DNA of 64,000 bases. It comes from Oricola nitratireducens. GTDB taxonomy: Bacteria > Pseudomonadota > Alphaproteobacteria > Rhizobiales > Rhizobiaceae. Location of the stretch: positions 40,641 through 104,640 of the forward strand of contig NZ_JACZCS010000052.1 of assembly GCF_014904745.1 (NCBI RefSeq), read 5' to 3'. Within the stretch, counting starts at the first letter, position 1; each line of letters opens with the position of its first letter. The notes under the pieces are model-generated. The model saw only the letters and a list, made by a program, of their open reading frames with translations. It searched no databases and was not told the DNA's origin. Below, one piece after another: positions 26,172 through 34,781 of this stretch. Position numbers and translations under genes: made by a program.

Positions 26172-27371
26172 TCAAGCCACCTGTACGTCCGCGGACAAGC
26201 CCAAAGCCCGCGCTGATGCTTCGATCTCGCCGCGATAAAGCGGGTTCATGATAATTATCGACTGGATCGGCATGTCACGCAACGCCTCAGGAGAAAGAAC
26301 CGGAGTGCCCGTGCCCGGAGCGAAGCGACCCTGCTTGTGCGGATTCACGTCGATGATCGCGCGGATACGCTCCGCGCCCGGGACAGTGTTCACGAATGTT
26401 ATTCCCTTCGATCCTCCGCCCCAGATGACCGTCATTTGGGGATCGCGCTCAGCGAGGTAATTTCGCCAGTGCGCGACCTTGTCGCGATAGGAGCGGTCGA
26501 AATCATCGACGAGCGTCGTGATCTTGCCGCCGTCGACAAGCGCCCCGGTCCGAGGCGTAGCACTCGGCTTCACCTCGACGTAGAGATACTGTTCTCCGAA
26601 CGAGGTGCCCGCATCCAGGATATCGAATCCTGCGGCCTCGCATGCTGCGCGCAAAGAAAGCGGTGTAAAATAGGATACGTGCTCATAGATGAGATCCCAG
26701 ATACCGAGGTCACGCAGTGTGTAGAGGGCGTTGGGCACTTCGAAATAGAACACGGTGTCCGGTCCGACGCCGGGGTGTGAGCGGAGTCCCCGCAGGAACC
26801 GGACCGGTTCGGCGATGTGCTCGACGACATGGCGGCACGAAATGAAGTCCGGTTTCAAATCCGGATAGTCGTCGCCGAACCAGTCGTTGACGAAACGCAC
26901 GCCGGGAATGTCGTCGCCGCGGTTTTGTTCGAAGCTCTTGTCGAAACCGATCCCCGTCGCGCCGCTTATCGCGCAAAGCCGCTTGAGGAAATCCCCTTTG
27001 CCGCAACCGATGTCGACAACCGTCTTGCCGGCAAGCGCATAGGTGTCGCTTAGCCGCTGCGTCAAATCCTCAACGAAAGCGACGAAACGCGGCGAATAGT
27101 GCAACGAATTTTCGTAGCTCTGCGTATAGCCGATCCGGTCTTCGTCGAAGGCGGCGTTAAAGACATGCGTGCAATGGCGGCAGAAGGTCGTCGCAAAGCG
27201 GCCGGTGTTTGCTGCCCGCGCTGATGTCGCATCCGGGTGCAACGCGTTGCAAAGCGCGGGTACCGCGTCGGAGGCGACCGAGTGCATCAGGTCGCGACTG
27301 CCGCACACCGGGCAATCATCGCGTTCTGCGTCGAGCGGCGCGATGGCCTCAGCTGCTTGCATGCGTGTCAT
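26172..27371 (-). CDS. sugar C-methyltransferase-type SAM-dependent methyltransferase
   Basis: The 399-residue product has the same three-part build as the protein at 19623: zinc-binding N-terminus (CPVCGSRD and CRHCT), SAM-binding VVDIGCGKGDFLKRLCAISG, and Methyltransf_14 C-terminus (VIWGGGSKGITFVN, VNPHKQGRFAPGTG). It probably methylates a carbon of a nucleotide-linked keto-sugar. It lies 21 bp downstream of another methyltransferase of the same superfamily and in the operon with a cytidylyltransferase, so the sugar is probably CDP-activated. That substrate is inference. Confidence 0.85.
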   Translation of the reverse strand: MTRMQAAEAIAPLDAERDDCPVCGSRDLMHSVASDAVPALCNALHPDATSARAANTGRFATTFCRHCTHVFNAAFDEDRIGYTQSYENSLHYSPRFVAFVEDLTQRLSDTYALAGKTVVDIGCGKGDFLKRLCAISGATGIGFDKSFEQNRGDDIPGVRFVNDWFGDDYPDLKPDFISCRHVVEHIAEPVRFLRGLRSHPGVGPDTVFYFEVPNALYTLRDLGIWDLIYEHVSYFTPLSLRAACEAAGFDILDAGTSFGEQYLYVEVKPSATPRTGALVDGGKITTLVDDFDRSYRDKVAHWRNYLAERDPQMTVIWGGGSKGITFVNTVPGAERIRAIIDVNPHKQGRFAPGTGTPVLSPEALRDMPIQSIIIMNPLYRGEIEASARALGLSADVQVA

Positions 27372-27392
27372 TGCTTCGCCTTTCAGGGCTCG

Positions 27393-28646
27393 TCAAACGA
27401 TCCGCGGTACGGGAACCGGAACGATGAACTTTCCGCCGCGTGCGCGGTACTCGGATTGCTGTTCGAGGATTTCGTCGACGAAATTCCAGGCCAGCAGGAG
27501 GACGTAGTCTGGCTGTGCCTCGAGGAGCGCTTCCGCCGGACGGATCGGCAGATGCTGGCCGGGCATGTATTTGCCGTGCTTGTGGATGTTGCGGTCGACG
27601 ACGAAATCTACCAAATCGGGCCCGATGCCGACGGTATTGATCAGCGTGGCGCCTTTGGCTGCGGCGCCGTAGGCGGCGATCGAGGCGCCCTCGGACTTAA
27701 GCCGGTGCAGGAGCGCCGACAGGTCTCGCTTCAGCGTGTCGACCTTTGTCGAGAAGTCACGGAAATAGCCGATCGAGTCAATGCCACGGGCGGCTTCGTG
27801 AGCGAGCTGGTCCTTTACGCTCTCCCCGGTGCGCTCCCGCGGTTCGACAAAGAGCCGCAATGAGCCGCCGTGAATCGGCAAGTGCTTGATCTCGTTGAGA
27901 TACAGGCCATGACGGCGGAACAGCTTGTCGAGCGCCGTGACCGAGAAATAGCACAAATGCTCATGATAGATCGTATCGAACTCGCAATGTTCGATCAGCG
28001 GTTCGATATAGGGAGCCTCGATGACCGCAACACCGTCGTCTTTCAGAAGCCGGGCAATACCCGCGACGAAGTCGTTCGTGTCAGCGACGTGGGCGAGCAC
28101 GTTGTTGGCGTGAATGACGTCCGCCTGAATTCCGTTGCGCTGCAGCTCATCGGCCAGGCTGAGAGTGAAAAACGAACAGGACGTCGGCACTCCGATCTTT
28201 TCGGCGGCCGCCGCCGGGCCGTCGGCGGGGTCGATCCCGAGGACCTGGATGCCGGCTTCGACATAATTTTTCAGCAGGTAGCCGTCGTTGCTCGCCAGTT
28301 CGATGACGAAACTTTCGGGGCCGAGGTTGCGGCGCGCGATGAGATCGAGGGCGTTTTCACGCGAGTGTTTCAACAACGCCGGCGAGAAAGACGAGTAATA
28401 GGGATAGGCGTCGGCGAACAGGATCTCCGGACTGACCGTCTCGGTGATTTGCGGAAGCCCGCAATCCGCACAAAATGCCACCTCGAGTGGGAACAACAGC
28501 TCCGGCTTCTGGAGATCCGCATCCGTCAGGAGGCGATCGGCGAGCGGGGTGTGGCCGAGATCAAGAAAGGTCTCGATCTTGCTGCTGCCGCAAGACCGAC
28601 AGGTCTGTTCGGTCACGGAATTGGCATTCACACGCATCATGTTCAT
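27393..28646 (-). CDS. NDP-sugar C-methyltransferase (TylCIII/NovU-like)
   Basis: The 417-residue product has a Cys-rich N-terminus ([13 protein letters not shown]), a SAM site [20 protein letters not shown], the [11 protein letters not shown] strand and a C-terminal domain with [19 protein letters not shown]. The [15 protein letters not shown] segment is characteristic of sugar 3-C-methyltransferases. GGAG lies 6 bp upstream of ATG 28646. It is 21 bp downstream of the SDR gene and part of the cytidylyltransferase operon. Together these suggest synthesis of a C-methyl-branched deoxysugar. Confidence 0.88.
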   Translation of the reverse strand: MNMMRVNANSVTEQTCRSCGSSKIETFLDLGHTPLADRLLTDADLQKPELLFPLEVAFCADCGLPQITETVSPEILFADAYPYYSSFSPALLKHSRENALDLIARRNLGPESFVIELASNDGYLLKNYVEAGIQVLGIDPADGPAAAAEKIGVPTSCSFFTLSLADELQRNGIQADVIHANNVLAHVADTNDFVAGIARLLKDDGVAVIEAPYIEPLIEHCEFDTIYHEHLCYFSVTALDKLFRRHGLYLNEIKHLPIHGGSLRLFVEPRERTGESVKDQLAHEAARGIDSIGYFRDFSTKVDTLKRDLSALLHRLKSEGASIAAYGAAAKGATLINTVGIGPDLVDFVVDRNIHKHGKYMPGQHLPIRPAEALLEAQPDYVLLLAWNFVDEILEQQSEYRARGGKFIVPVPVPRIV

Positions 28647-28667
28647 CGTCGTTCTCCAGGCCTGAAC

Positions 28668-29717
28668 TCAGACTGCGATCGCCTCGGCTCGCTCGGGAAC
28701 ACGGCGGAGATCTTCATCGAGTTCACCGTCGCGGATCAGTTTCTTTACATGGGAAATCCGCTTGAAGCGCTCGCCCTCGAACTCATCCAGGGAGAGGTTG
28801 CTGTCGCAGAACGCTTCATAAAGCTGTTCCACGCCGCGGCGCGCCGTCCATTGCGGTTTGAAGCCGTGCAGCTTGCGGGCGATATAGTTGCAGTCGACCC
28901 TGTAGCACCGTACGTCCGGGCTGGCGTCCGGCGCGTACTCGACATGGCTGTTGGGGACAATCGCCTTCACGATCTCGGCGAGTTCACGGATCTGGTAGTT
29001 TTCCGTCGTGAGGCCGACATTGAACGCTTCGTTGTGGACGATATCGCGATCGGCTTCGAGGGCTGCCGTGTAAGCCCGCGCGATGTCCTCGACATGAACG
29101 ATCGGGCGCCAGGGCGAACCGTCGCTCTTCAGATAGACCTGACCCGTCGTGTAGGCCCAGGCGGTCAGGTTGTTGACGACAAGGTCGAAGCGAATGCGCG
29201 GCGACATGCCGTAAGCGGTCGAGGCACGCAGGAAGGTCGGGCTGAACTTCTCGTCCGCCATCGGCGAGACGGCGCGCTCGACATTCACCTTCGAGACGCC
29301 GTACGGCGTAACCGGATTGAAAGCCGCATTCTCGTCAAGAAAATCCTGGCCGGCTGCACCGTAATTGCTACAGGACGACGCATACAAGAAACGCTTTACG
29401 CCAGCCCGTTTGGCGAGCGCGGCCAGGTTCACGGAAGCCTTGTCATTGATCTCTACGGTGAGATTGGGCTGGTAATCACCGAGGGGATCATTGGAAAGGC
29501 CCGCAAGATGGATAATCGCATCGAAACCGACGACGTCGTCGATGGTGACATCGCGAATGTCTTTCTCGATTGTCGGCGTTTCCGCAAGTGTTCCGGTGAA
29601 GGTACAGGACCGGAAGACGTCACTGTCGAGACCGGTAACGTCATGGCCGCGCTCGAGGAGCATTGGTGTCAGGATTGCGCCGATATAGCCACGATGGCCA
29701 GTCACGAGTACCTTCAT
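28668..29717 (-). CDS. NAD(P)-dependent sugar epimerase/dehydratase (extended SDR)
   Basis: The 349-residue product has the Rossmann motif VTGHRGYIGAIL at the N-terminus, the active-site serine region YASSCSNYG and the YxxxK pair in PYGVSKVN. The C-terminal WRPIVHVEDIARAY segment is typical of extended SDRs on nucleotide sugars. It lies between a glucose-1-phosphate cytidylyltransferase (3 bp upstream) and a C-methyltransferase, so its substrate is probably a CDP-hexose. It lacks the typical opening of RfbG-type CDP-glucose 4,6-dehydratase, so the exact reaction is open. Confidence 0.88.
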   Translation of the reverse strand: MKVLVTGHRGYIGAILTPMLLERGHDVTGLDSDVFRSCTFTGTLAETPTIEKDIRDVTIDDVVGFDAIIHLAGLSNDPLGDYQPNLTVEINDKASVNLAALAKRAGVKRFLYASSCSNYGAAGQDFLDENAAFNPVTPYGVSKVNVERAVSPMADEKFSPTFLRASTAYGMSPRIRFDLVVNNLTAWAYTTGQVYLKSDGSPWRPIVHVEDIARAYTAALEADRDIVHNEAFNVGLTTENYQIRELAEIVKAIVPNSHVEYAPDASPDVRCYRVDCNYIARKLHGFKPQWTARRGVEQLYEAFCDSNLSLDEFEGERFKRISHVKKLIRDGELDEDLRRVPERAEAIAV

Positions 29718-29720
29718 AAA

Positions 29721-30491
29721 TCAACTCCACGTTTTCCAGGGTGCATCGCCGCTTTCCCACAGCGTCTGCAGAAGATGTTTCTCACGCAGCGTGTCCATGC
29801 ATTGCCAAAAGGACTCGTGCCGGTAGGCCATCAGCTGGCCGTCGGCCGCAAGCCGCCGCATGGGGGCGTGTTCGAACATGACGTCGTCGCCGTCGATGTA
29901 GTCGCCAATTCCGGGTTCAAGCACGAAGAAGGCGCCATTGATCCAGCCTTCGGAGGCCTGGGGCTTTTCCGTGAATTCGACCACGCGGTCGCCGTCGAAT
30001 TCGAGATGGCCGTAGCGGGCGGACGGACGTACTGCTGTCATCGTGGCGAGCTTGCCGTGCGACTTGTGATAGGCGAGAAGCTTGTCCAGATCCACGTCGG
30101 ACACGCCGTCGCCCCATGTCAGCATGAAGGTTTCGTCGCCCATCCAGTCGAGCAGCCGCTTGATGCGGCCGCCTGTCAGCGTCTTGAGCCCTGTTTCGAC
30201 CAGATCGACGGACCAGTCCGGAATGGAATTGGAGTGACGTTTGACGTCGCCTGTCGCGGAATTGATCGTCAGGCTGCCGTTTAGGGCGATGTAATCGGTA
30301 AACCACCGCTTTATGTACTCGCCCTTGTAGCCGAGCGCGATGGCGAAATCGCGATGGCCGTAGCGGTAGTAGTGCATCATGATGTGCCACAGGATCGGCA
30401 TTGATCCGATCTCGACCATCGGCTTTGGCCGGAGTTCTGTTTCCTCCGCCAACCGCGTTCCGAAACCACCTGCTAGGATGCCTACTTTCAT
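29721..30491 (-). CDS. rfbF: glucose-1-phosphate cytidylyltransferase
   Basis: The 256-residue product makes CDP-glucose from CTP and glucose-1-phosphate. The nucleotidyltransferase signature ILAGGFGTRLAEETELRPKP is followed by MVEIGSMPILWHIMMHY, which is specific for RfbF/DdhA among sugar nucleotidyltransferases. FMLTWGDGVSDVDL carries the metal-binding Asp. Length and motifs match the family from end to end. It is first in a minus-strand operon of SDR, C-methyltransferases and glycosyltransferases. It is divergent from the PIG-L deacetylase gene. Confidence 0.95.
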   Translation of the reverse strand: MKVGILAGGFGTRLAEETELRPKPMVEIGSMPILWHIMMHYYRYGHRDFAIALGYKGEYIKRWFTDYIALNGSLTINSATGDVKRHSNSIPDWSVDLVETGLKTLTGGRIKRLLDWMGDETFMLTWGDGVSDVDLDKLLAYHKSHGKLATMTAVRPSARYGHLEFDGDRVVEFTEKPQASEGWINGAFFVLEPGIGDYIDGDDVMFEHAPMRRLAADGQLMAYRHESFWQCMDTLREKHLLQTLWESGDAPWKTWS

Positions 30492-30555
30492 GAAGTCTTC
30501 CCACTCGAATACACAGGGTCTTCACTGACCATAATTTCAGTTATCATGCGATATC

Positions 30556-30571
30556 AGCGTTGAACAACGCT
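30556..30571. promoter_or_regulatory. perfect inverted repeat in the divergent rfbF/PIG-L promoter region
   Basis: AGCGTT (30556-30561) and AACGCT (30566-30571) flank a GAAC spacer. The element lies 9 bp before the ATG of the deacetylase gene, so it could be an operator or a 5' UTR hairpin that hides the start region. It also covers the TTG at 30560, arguing against that codon as a start. Confidence 0.4.
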
Positions 30572-30580
30572 AGCGAACGG

Positions 30581-31420
30581 ATGATGAAAGCGCCGATGTG
30601 GAACTTCAGACGGACCATTTGCACTATGCTCGACAATCGCATGCAAGAGCGGCTTAAGCCGTTTGAGGTAGACGATTGGAAATCCTCAGCCGTAATATTT
30701 GCGCCACATCCGGATGACGAAACTCTCGGCTGCGGCGGCGTCGCTGCCAAGAAGATTGCCGCAGGCGCGCAGGTCCGGTTTGTTTTCGTTACCGATGGCG
30801 CCGCATCCCATCCCGGCCTTATGACTCGCGAGGATTTGCGGAATACCAGGGAGGCGGAAGCGCAGGAAGCCGTCCGTCGCCTCGGGGGGGCATCCGAAGA
30901 TGTTACGTTCCTGCGTTTTCCCGACGGAGAGGCGAGCCAGCACATCGACGAGATGGCCGAAGCGATCGCTTTACTGCTTGACTCATGGCAGCCGCGAAGC
31001 GTGTTTGTAACGCACGCCAAGGAGCCGCCGCCGGACCACATCGCCGTCAACGCAGCCGTCGGGGCTGCGCTTCGCGAGCATGGTCGTCCCGTGACGGTTT
31101 ACGAGTATCCCGTCTGGTACTGGTATCACTGGCCGTGGACAAGCATGTCGGGCGACATGCCGTATATGCAGCGTCTGACACTGAAGCAGACGATCAAGAC
31201 CGCGGCCGGTTGTCGTGCGCTCACCACGCTCAACAGGGTGGCGTATGTCGGCGATGTGATCGAGGTGAAGCGTGACGCTCTGGCGGCGCATGCGTCTCAA
31301 ACGGAACGTCCGGAGAATCAGGATGACTGGCAGACACTCTCGGATTTGTCCGGCGGCGATTTCGTCAGGCGGTTGCTGGCCGACCACGAAATGTTCACTT
31401 GCTACGACGTCAACGTCTAG
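30581..31420 (+). CDS. PIG-L family N-acetylglucosamine-type deacetylase
   Basis: The 279-residue product shows the family zinc motif PHPDDE at residues 42-47 (VIFAPHPDDETLGCGGV) and a second histidine in PPPDHIAVNAAV. Family members remove N-acetyl groups from GlcNAc-containing glycans or glycolipids in the cytoplasm. Several in-frame starts are possible: ATG 30581, 30596 or 30626, and TTG 30560. I chose 30581 because it lies just past the palindrome. Its 3' end overlaps the next gene, in another frame, by about 100 bp if that gene starts at 31323. Confidence 0.88.
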   Translation: MMKAPMWNFRRTICTMLDNRMQERLKPFEVDDWKSSAVIFAPHPDDETLGCGGVAAKKIAAGAQVRFVFVTDGAASHPGLMTREDLRNTREAEAQEAVRRLGGASEDVTFLRFPDGEASQHIDEMAEAIALLLDSWQPRSVFVTHAKEPPPDHIAVNAAVGAALREHGRPVTVYEYPVWYWYHWPWTSMSGDMPYMQRLTLKQTIKTAAGCRALTTLNRVAYVGDVIEVKRDALAAHASQTERPENQDDWQTLSDLSGGDFVRRLLADHEMFTCYDVNV

Positions 31421-33686
31421 CGCGTCCGGCGCTTTCGGGCGCTTGGTCTTCCTCTTGGCGATGGCACTCCTTACGGCAAGCTGCGACGTTGCCCATGGCG
31501 ACGCGGACGGCGTGGAAAATGTCGATACAGGGCTGATTTTCGAAAGGAAGGAAATCGCCGATCAGGCCGGAGACGTGAAGCTGGTCGGAGACATGGATGG
31601 CGACGGGCTGCTCGATCTCGTTCTCGGCGGCAGGCCATCGGAACCGCTGTCCTGGTGGCGCTGGCCCGATCTGCGCCGGACCACGATCGCAACCGCGGCG
31701 GTCGAGTTCACGACTGACGGAGTGTTGTCCGATGTCGACAGGGATGGCGATCCCGACATCGTGACCGCCGACGGGCCGGACGGCGTCAACCTTCTCTGGT
31801 TCGAGAATCCCGGCCCCGACAGAGACCCATCCGATGGTTCCGCCTGGAAGCGCCATGAAATCGGAACGATCGGGAGTTGGGGCAAAGACATCAAAGCGGC
31901 CGATTTCGATGGCGATGGACTGCCGGACATCGTCGTGCGGGCACCGGACGCGGTGATGATCTTCTATCAGGAGGCGGGCGGGGGCTGGACCCGCATTGGC
32001 TTGCCCCCATTCGACCTGGGCGAGGAAGGAATGGCGATCGGCGACATCGATGGCGACAGCGACACCGATCTGGTCCTGCACGGCGTTTGGGCGAAGAATC
32101 CCGGCGGAATTACAGCCCGCGACCCTGTCCGGTGGAGCAGCTACCGGATCGGGGATTTCAATCCCGCATTCAAGGCATTTGTCACCGACATCGATCAGGA
32201 CGGTCGGGCCGACGTCCTGACCTCAAGTTCGGAGCATACCGCGGACGTGACCTGGTTCCAGTCAGTGAAGGGACCGGAAGGAGACTGGGTCGGCCATGTG
32301 ATCGAACCCTCGGTGCCGGGCGCCCATACGCTTCAGGCCGCTGACATGGACCGGGATGGCGACACGGATGTGGTGGTCGGCCAGATGCACACGACCGACA
32401 AGCGCGAGCTTGCGGTCCTCTTTAATGTCGATGGACGGGGAACGCGGTGGGTGCGACAGGTCATCGACAATGTCGGTCTCCACAATGGTGTTGTCGCCGA
32501 CGTCGACGGGGATGGCGATTACGACATCTACGGTGCGAATTGGACAGGCAATCCGCCCGCCAGGATCTGGATCAATCAACTGAACCCTTCCGCGAAGGCA
32601 ATTCGGATAGACCGCTGGACGCATCAACAGATTACGGACAAGCATGTCCGGTCCTTCGGACTTTCCTTCGCGGACATGAACGGTGACGGCCGGATCGACA
32701 TCGTCTCGGGGCCGTACTGGTACAGGCAGCCGGCCGGTAGCTGGAACGTCGAGTGGGAACAGCACAAGATTGCCGAAGCTGTAGATTCAATTGCGGTTCT
32801 CGATCTGAACAAGGACGGTCACCCGGAGGTCGTCGCACAGCGAGGCGCGGAGAGTGGGCTGGATTTCCTGTGGCTCGAGGCAGGGGATGAAGAAGGAGGC
32901 ACCGTCAAAGAGCATCTCGTCGGCGAGGTGCCGGCCGCCAGTCACTCACTGGGATCGCAAGGGCGGGCGCTGGCGCAGATCGTGAAAGGCGGATTGCCGG
33001 AACTCGCCGTCTCGAGTGGCGGCGGCGTGTTCTATTTCGAGGTTCCTGACGATCCCGCAGCGGGGCCGGGGCCACGAATCCGGATCTGCGCCGAAGCCTC
33101 CGACGAGGGGATCGCCTTTGGCGACATGGATGGCGACGGGCTGCTCGATCTTGTCGCGACGACAGGCGAGGCGAAAGAGGTCGCGTGGTGGCGCAATCCC
33201 GGCGACGGTTCGCCCGACTGGGAGCGCCGAGAGATCGGAAAGGTCCCTGAAATGGTCTTTCCGGACCGGGTGGCGATCGCCGATTTCGACGATGACGGCA
33301 ATATCGACGTCGTTGTCACCGAAGAGAACGGCAATCCGGACGGTGCCAGGGCCTATTGGTGGCGCAACCCCGGCGACGCCTCGTCCGGCTGGATACAGCA
33401 TGAAATCACGTCACGCGGCTCCCTCAACAGCCTCTCGGTGGCCGACATGACCGGTGACGGCAGGCCAGATATCGTGATGGGTGAACATCGCGGCGAATTG
33501 CGTTTTTCGATCTGGCACAATCTCGGTGGAGGCCGGTTTGTCGAACAGCAGGTTGGCAAAGGTTTCGAGAGTCATCTTGGTGCCCAAGCCGTCGACCTCG
33601 ACGGCGACGGAAATCTCGATATCGTCTCGATTGCGTGGGACGCGCCCGAGGCCATCCACGTCTGGCACAATGACGCGCGCCGCTGA
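31323..33686 (+). CDS. FG-GAP/VCBS beta-propeller lipoprotein
   Basis: The product of about 787 residues carries a lipobox (FLLAMALLTASC, cysteine near residue 53 of this start), so it is probably a lipidated periplasmic or surface protein. It then has at least thirteen DxDxDG-type calcium-binding loops, such as DMDGDGLLDLV, DVDRDGDPDIV, DIDGDSDTDLV and DLDGDGNLDIV. These mark FG-GAP/VCBS blades that form one or two seven-bladed propellers. Such proteins often bind polysaccharide or adhere. The start is uncertain. ATG 31323 has GGAG 7 bp upstream but lies inside the deacetylase gene and gives a long n-region. TTG 31443 gives a very short one. Confidence 0.85.
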   Translation: MTGRHSRICPAAISSGGCWPTTKCSLATTSTSSASGAFGRLVFLLAMALLTASCDVAHGDADGVENVDTGLIFERKEIADQAGDVKLVGDMDGDGLLDLVLGGRPSEPLSWWRWPDLRRTTIATAAVEFTTDGVLSDVDRDGDPDIVTADGPDGVNLLWFENPGPDRDPSDGSAWKRHEIGTIGSWGKDIKAADFDGDGLPDIVVRAPDAVMIFYQEAGGGWTRIGLPPFDLGEEGMAIGDIDGDSDTDLVLHGVWAKNPGGITARDPVRWSSYRIGDFNPAFKAFVTDIDQDGRADVLTSSSEHTADVTWFQSVKGPEGDWVGHVIEPSVPGAHTLQAADMDRDGDTDVVVGQMHTTDKRELAVLFNVDGRGTRWVRQVIDNVGLHNGVVADVDGDGDYDIYGANWTGNPPARIWINQLNPSAKAIRIDRWTHQQITDKHVRSFGLSFADMNGDGRIDIVSGPYWYRQPAGSWNVEWEQHKIAEAVDSIAVLDLNKDGHPEVVAQRGAESGLDFLWLEAGDEEGGTVKEHLVGEVPAASHSLGSQGRALAQIVKGGLPELAVSSGGGVFYFEVPDDPAAGPGPRIRICAEASDEGIAFGDMDGDGLLDLVATTGEAKEVAWWRNPGDGSPDWERREIGKVPEMVFPDRVAIADFDDDGNIDVVVTEENGNPDGARAYWWRNPGDASSGWIQHEITSRGSLNSLSVADMTGDGRPDIVMGEHRGELRFSIWHNLGGGRFVEQQVGKGFESHLGAQAVDLDGDGNLDIVSIAWDAPEAIHVWHNDARR

Positions 33687-33865
33687 GCAGCCCTGAGGCC
33701 CGCGATGCTTCATCCATGAGGCGTGGAACAGCACCGATTGGAGTACTCGCCGGTCCGGAGATCGGGATTGCCTCCGTCCTATGACCGGGTGGATCGTAAA
33801 CGCAGGGTTTGCGATGCTGACAAGCATGTTCGGGCCGCGTTTCGGGTCTATGCAGCGAATGAAGG

Positions 33866-34627
33866 ATGAGCCGCGTGGGAATCGGGACAAGGCTTCGCAG
33901 TATGTTTTCGGATACGCAGGTCGTTTCCGGGGGCGATGCCGCCGGTCTGAAACTGGTTGCGCGAGGTGCCGATCCCAATTTCGCGCGCGGGACCTATGAG
34001 CTTCCGGTCCAGCATGCGATCACATCGCAAGTGATGCCAGGCGACGTTTTTTTCGACATTGGCGCCAATATCGGATTCTTCTCCATTCTTGCCGCACGTT
34101 GCGCTGGGACAAGCGGGCAAGTCTACGCCTATGAACCGGTGAAGCGTAACGCCGATGCCATTGTCCGCAGCGCCGCGCTCAACGGGCTGGACACGATCCG
34201 GGTATTCAATGAAGCCGTCGGCGCGATGACAGGGCGCGCGGACCTGTTGCTGACGCGCCATATCGGTGGCGCGGCGCTCGCTTCCGCGGACGTACCGCCC
34301 GACATGACCGGACGTCTGGAAGTCGATGTGACGACTCTCGACGACTCCATTTCCCGGCATGGGCTGAGGCCGCCGTCGCTGGTCAAGATCGACGTTGAAG
34401 GCGCCGAAATCGACGTTTTACGCGGCATGACCGGAGTCCTGCGCGCGCACAGGCCGGCGGTTCTCTACGAAGTCGACGATGCTACGCGCGAAGGCCTGGA
34501 TAGCAAGGCGCGTCAGATCGCATCATTTATGGAATCGGCCGGCTACGCTCTAACCCATATGCCGGCTGCATATGCGGACAGTGACTGGCAGGTCGTTCAC
34601 ATATTCGCGCAGCCGGAAACCCCATGA
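33866..34627 (+). CDS. FkbM-family methyltransferase
   Basis: The 253-residue product has the FkbM signatures: SAM motif FFDIGANIGFFSILAARCAG (about residues 63-82), YAYEPVKRN and LVKIDVEGAEIDVLRGM. Members O-methylate sugars or polyketides; in surface polysaccharide loci they usually add a methyl group to a sugar residue. It starts 180 bp after the FG-GAP gene on the same strand. ATG 33866 is weakly supported; ATG 33902 would trim 12 residues. Confidence 0.88.
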   Translation: MSRVGIGTRLRSMFSDTQVVSGGDAAGLKLVARGADPNFARGTYELPVQHAITSQVMPGDVFFDIGANIGFFSILAARCAGTSGQVYAYEPVKRNADAIVRSAALNGLDTIRVFNEAVGAMTGRADLLLTRHIGGAALASADVPPDMTGRLEVDVTTLDDSISRHGLRPPSLVKIDVEGAEIDVLRGMTGVLRAHRPAVLYEVDDATREGLDSKARQIASFMESAGYALTHMPAAYADSDWQVVHIFAQPETP

Positions 34628-34781
34628 GAGTCGTTTCGGCAAAGGCTTTGTGGCCACGGCGGGCGAGGGCGTGTTGCCCGCTGCGGGGCGTGTGCCAAGC
34701 GGAGACGAGGGCGGGACTGGTGCCTGTTCTGTCGATACGGCGGGCTCATAGAGCGATTGCGGCTTAACGGCGGTTGAGGAG

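Noticed and set aside
27870..30284. An 804-codon plus-strand open frame over the methyltransferase, SDR and rfbF genes
   Set aside because: It is antisense to three genes with clear motifs. Long antisense frames arise from GC-rich third positions. Its product has low-complexity charged composition and no motif.
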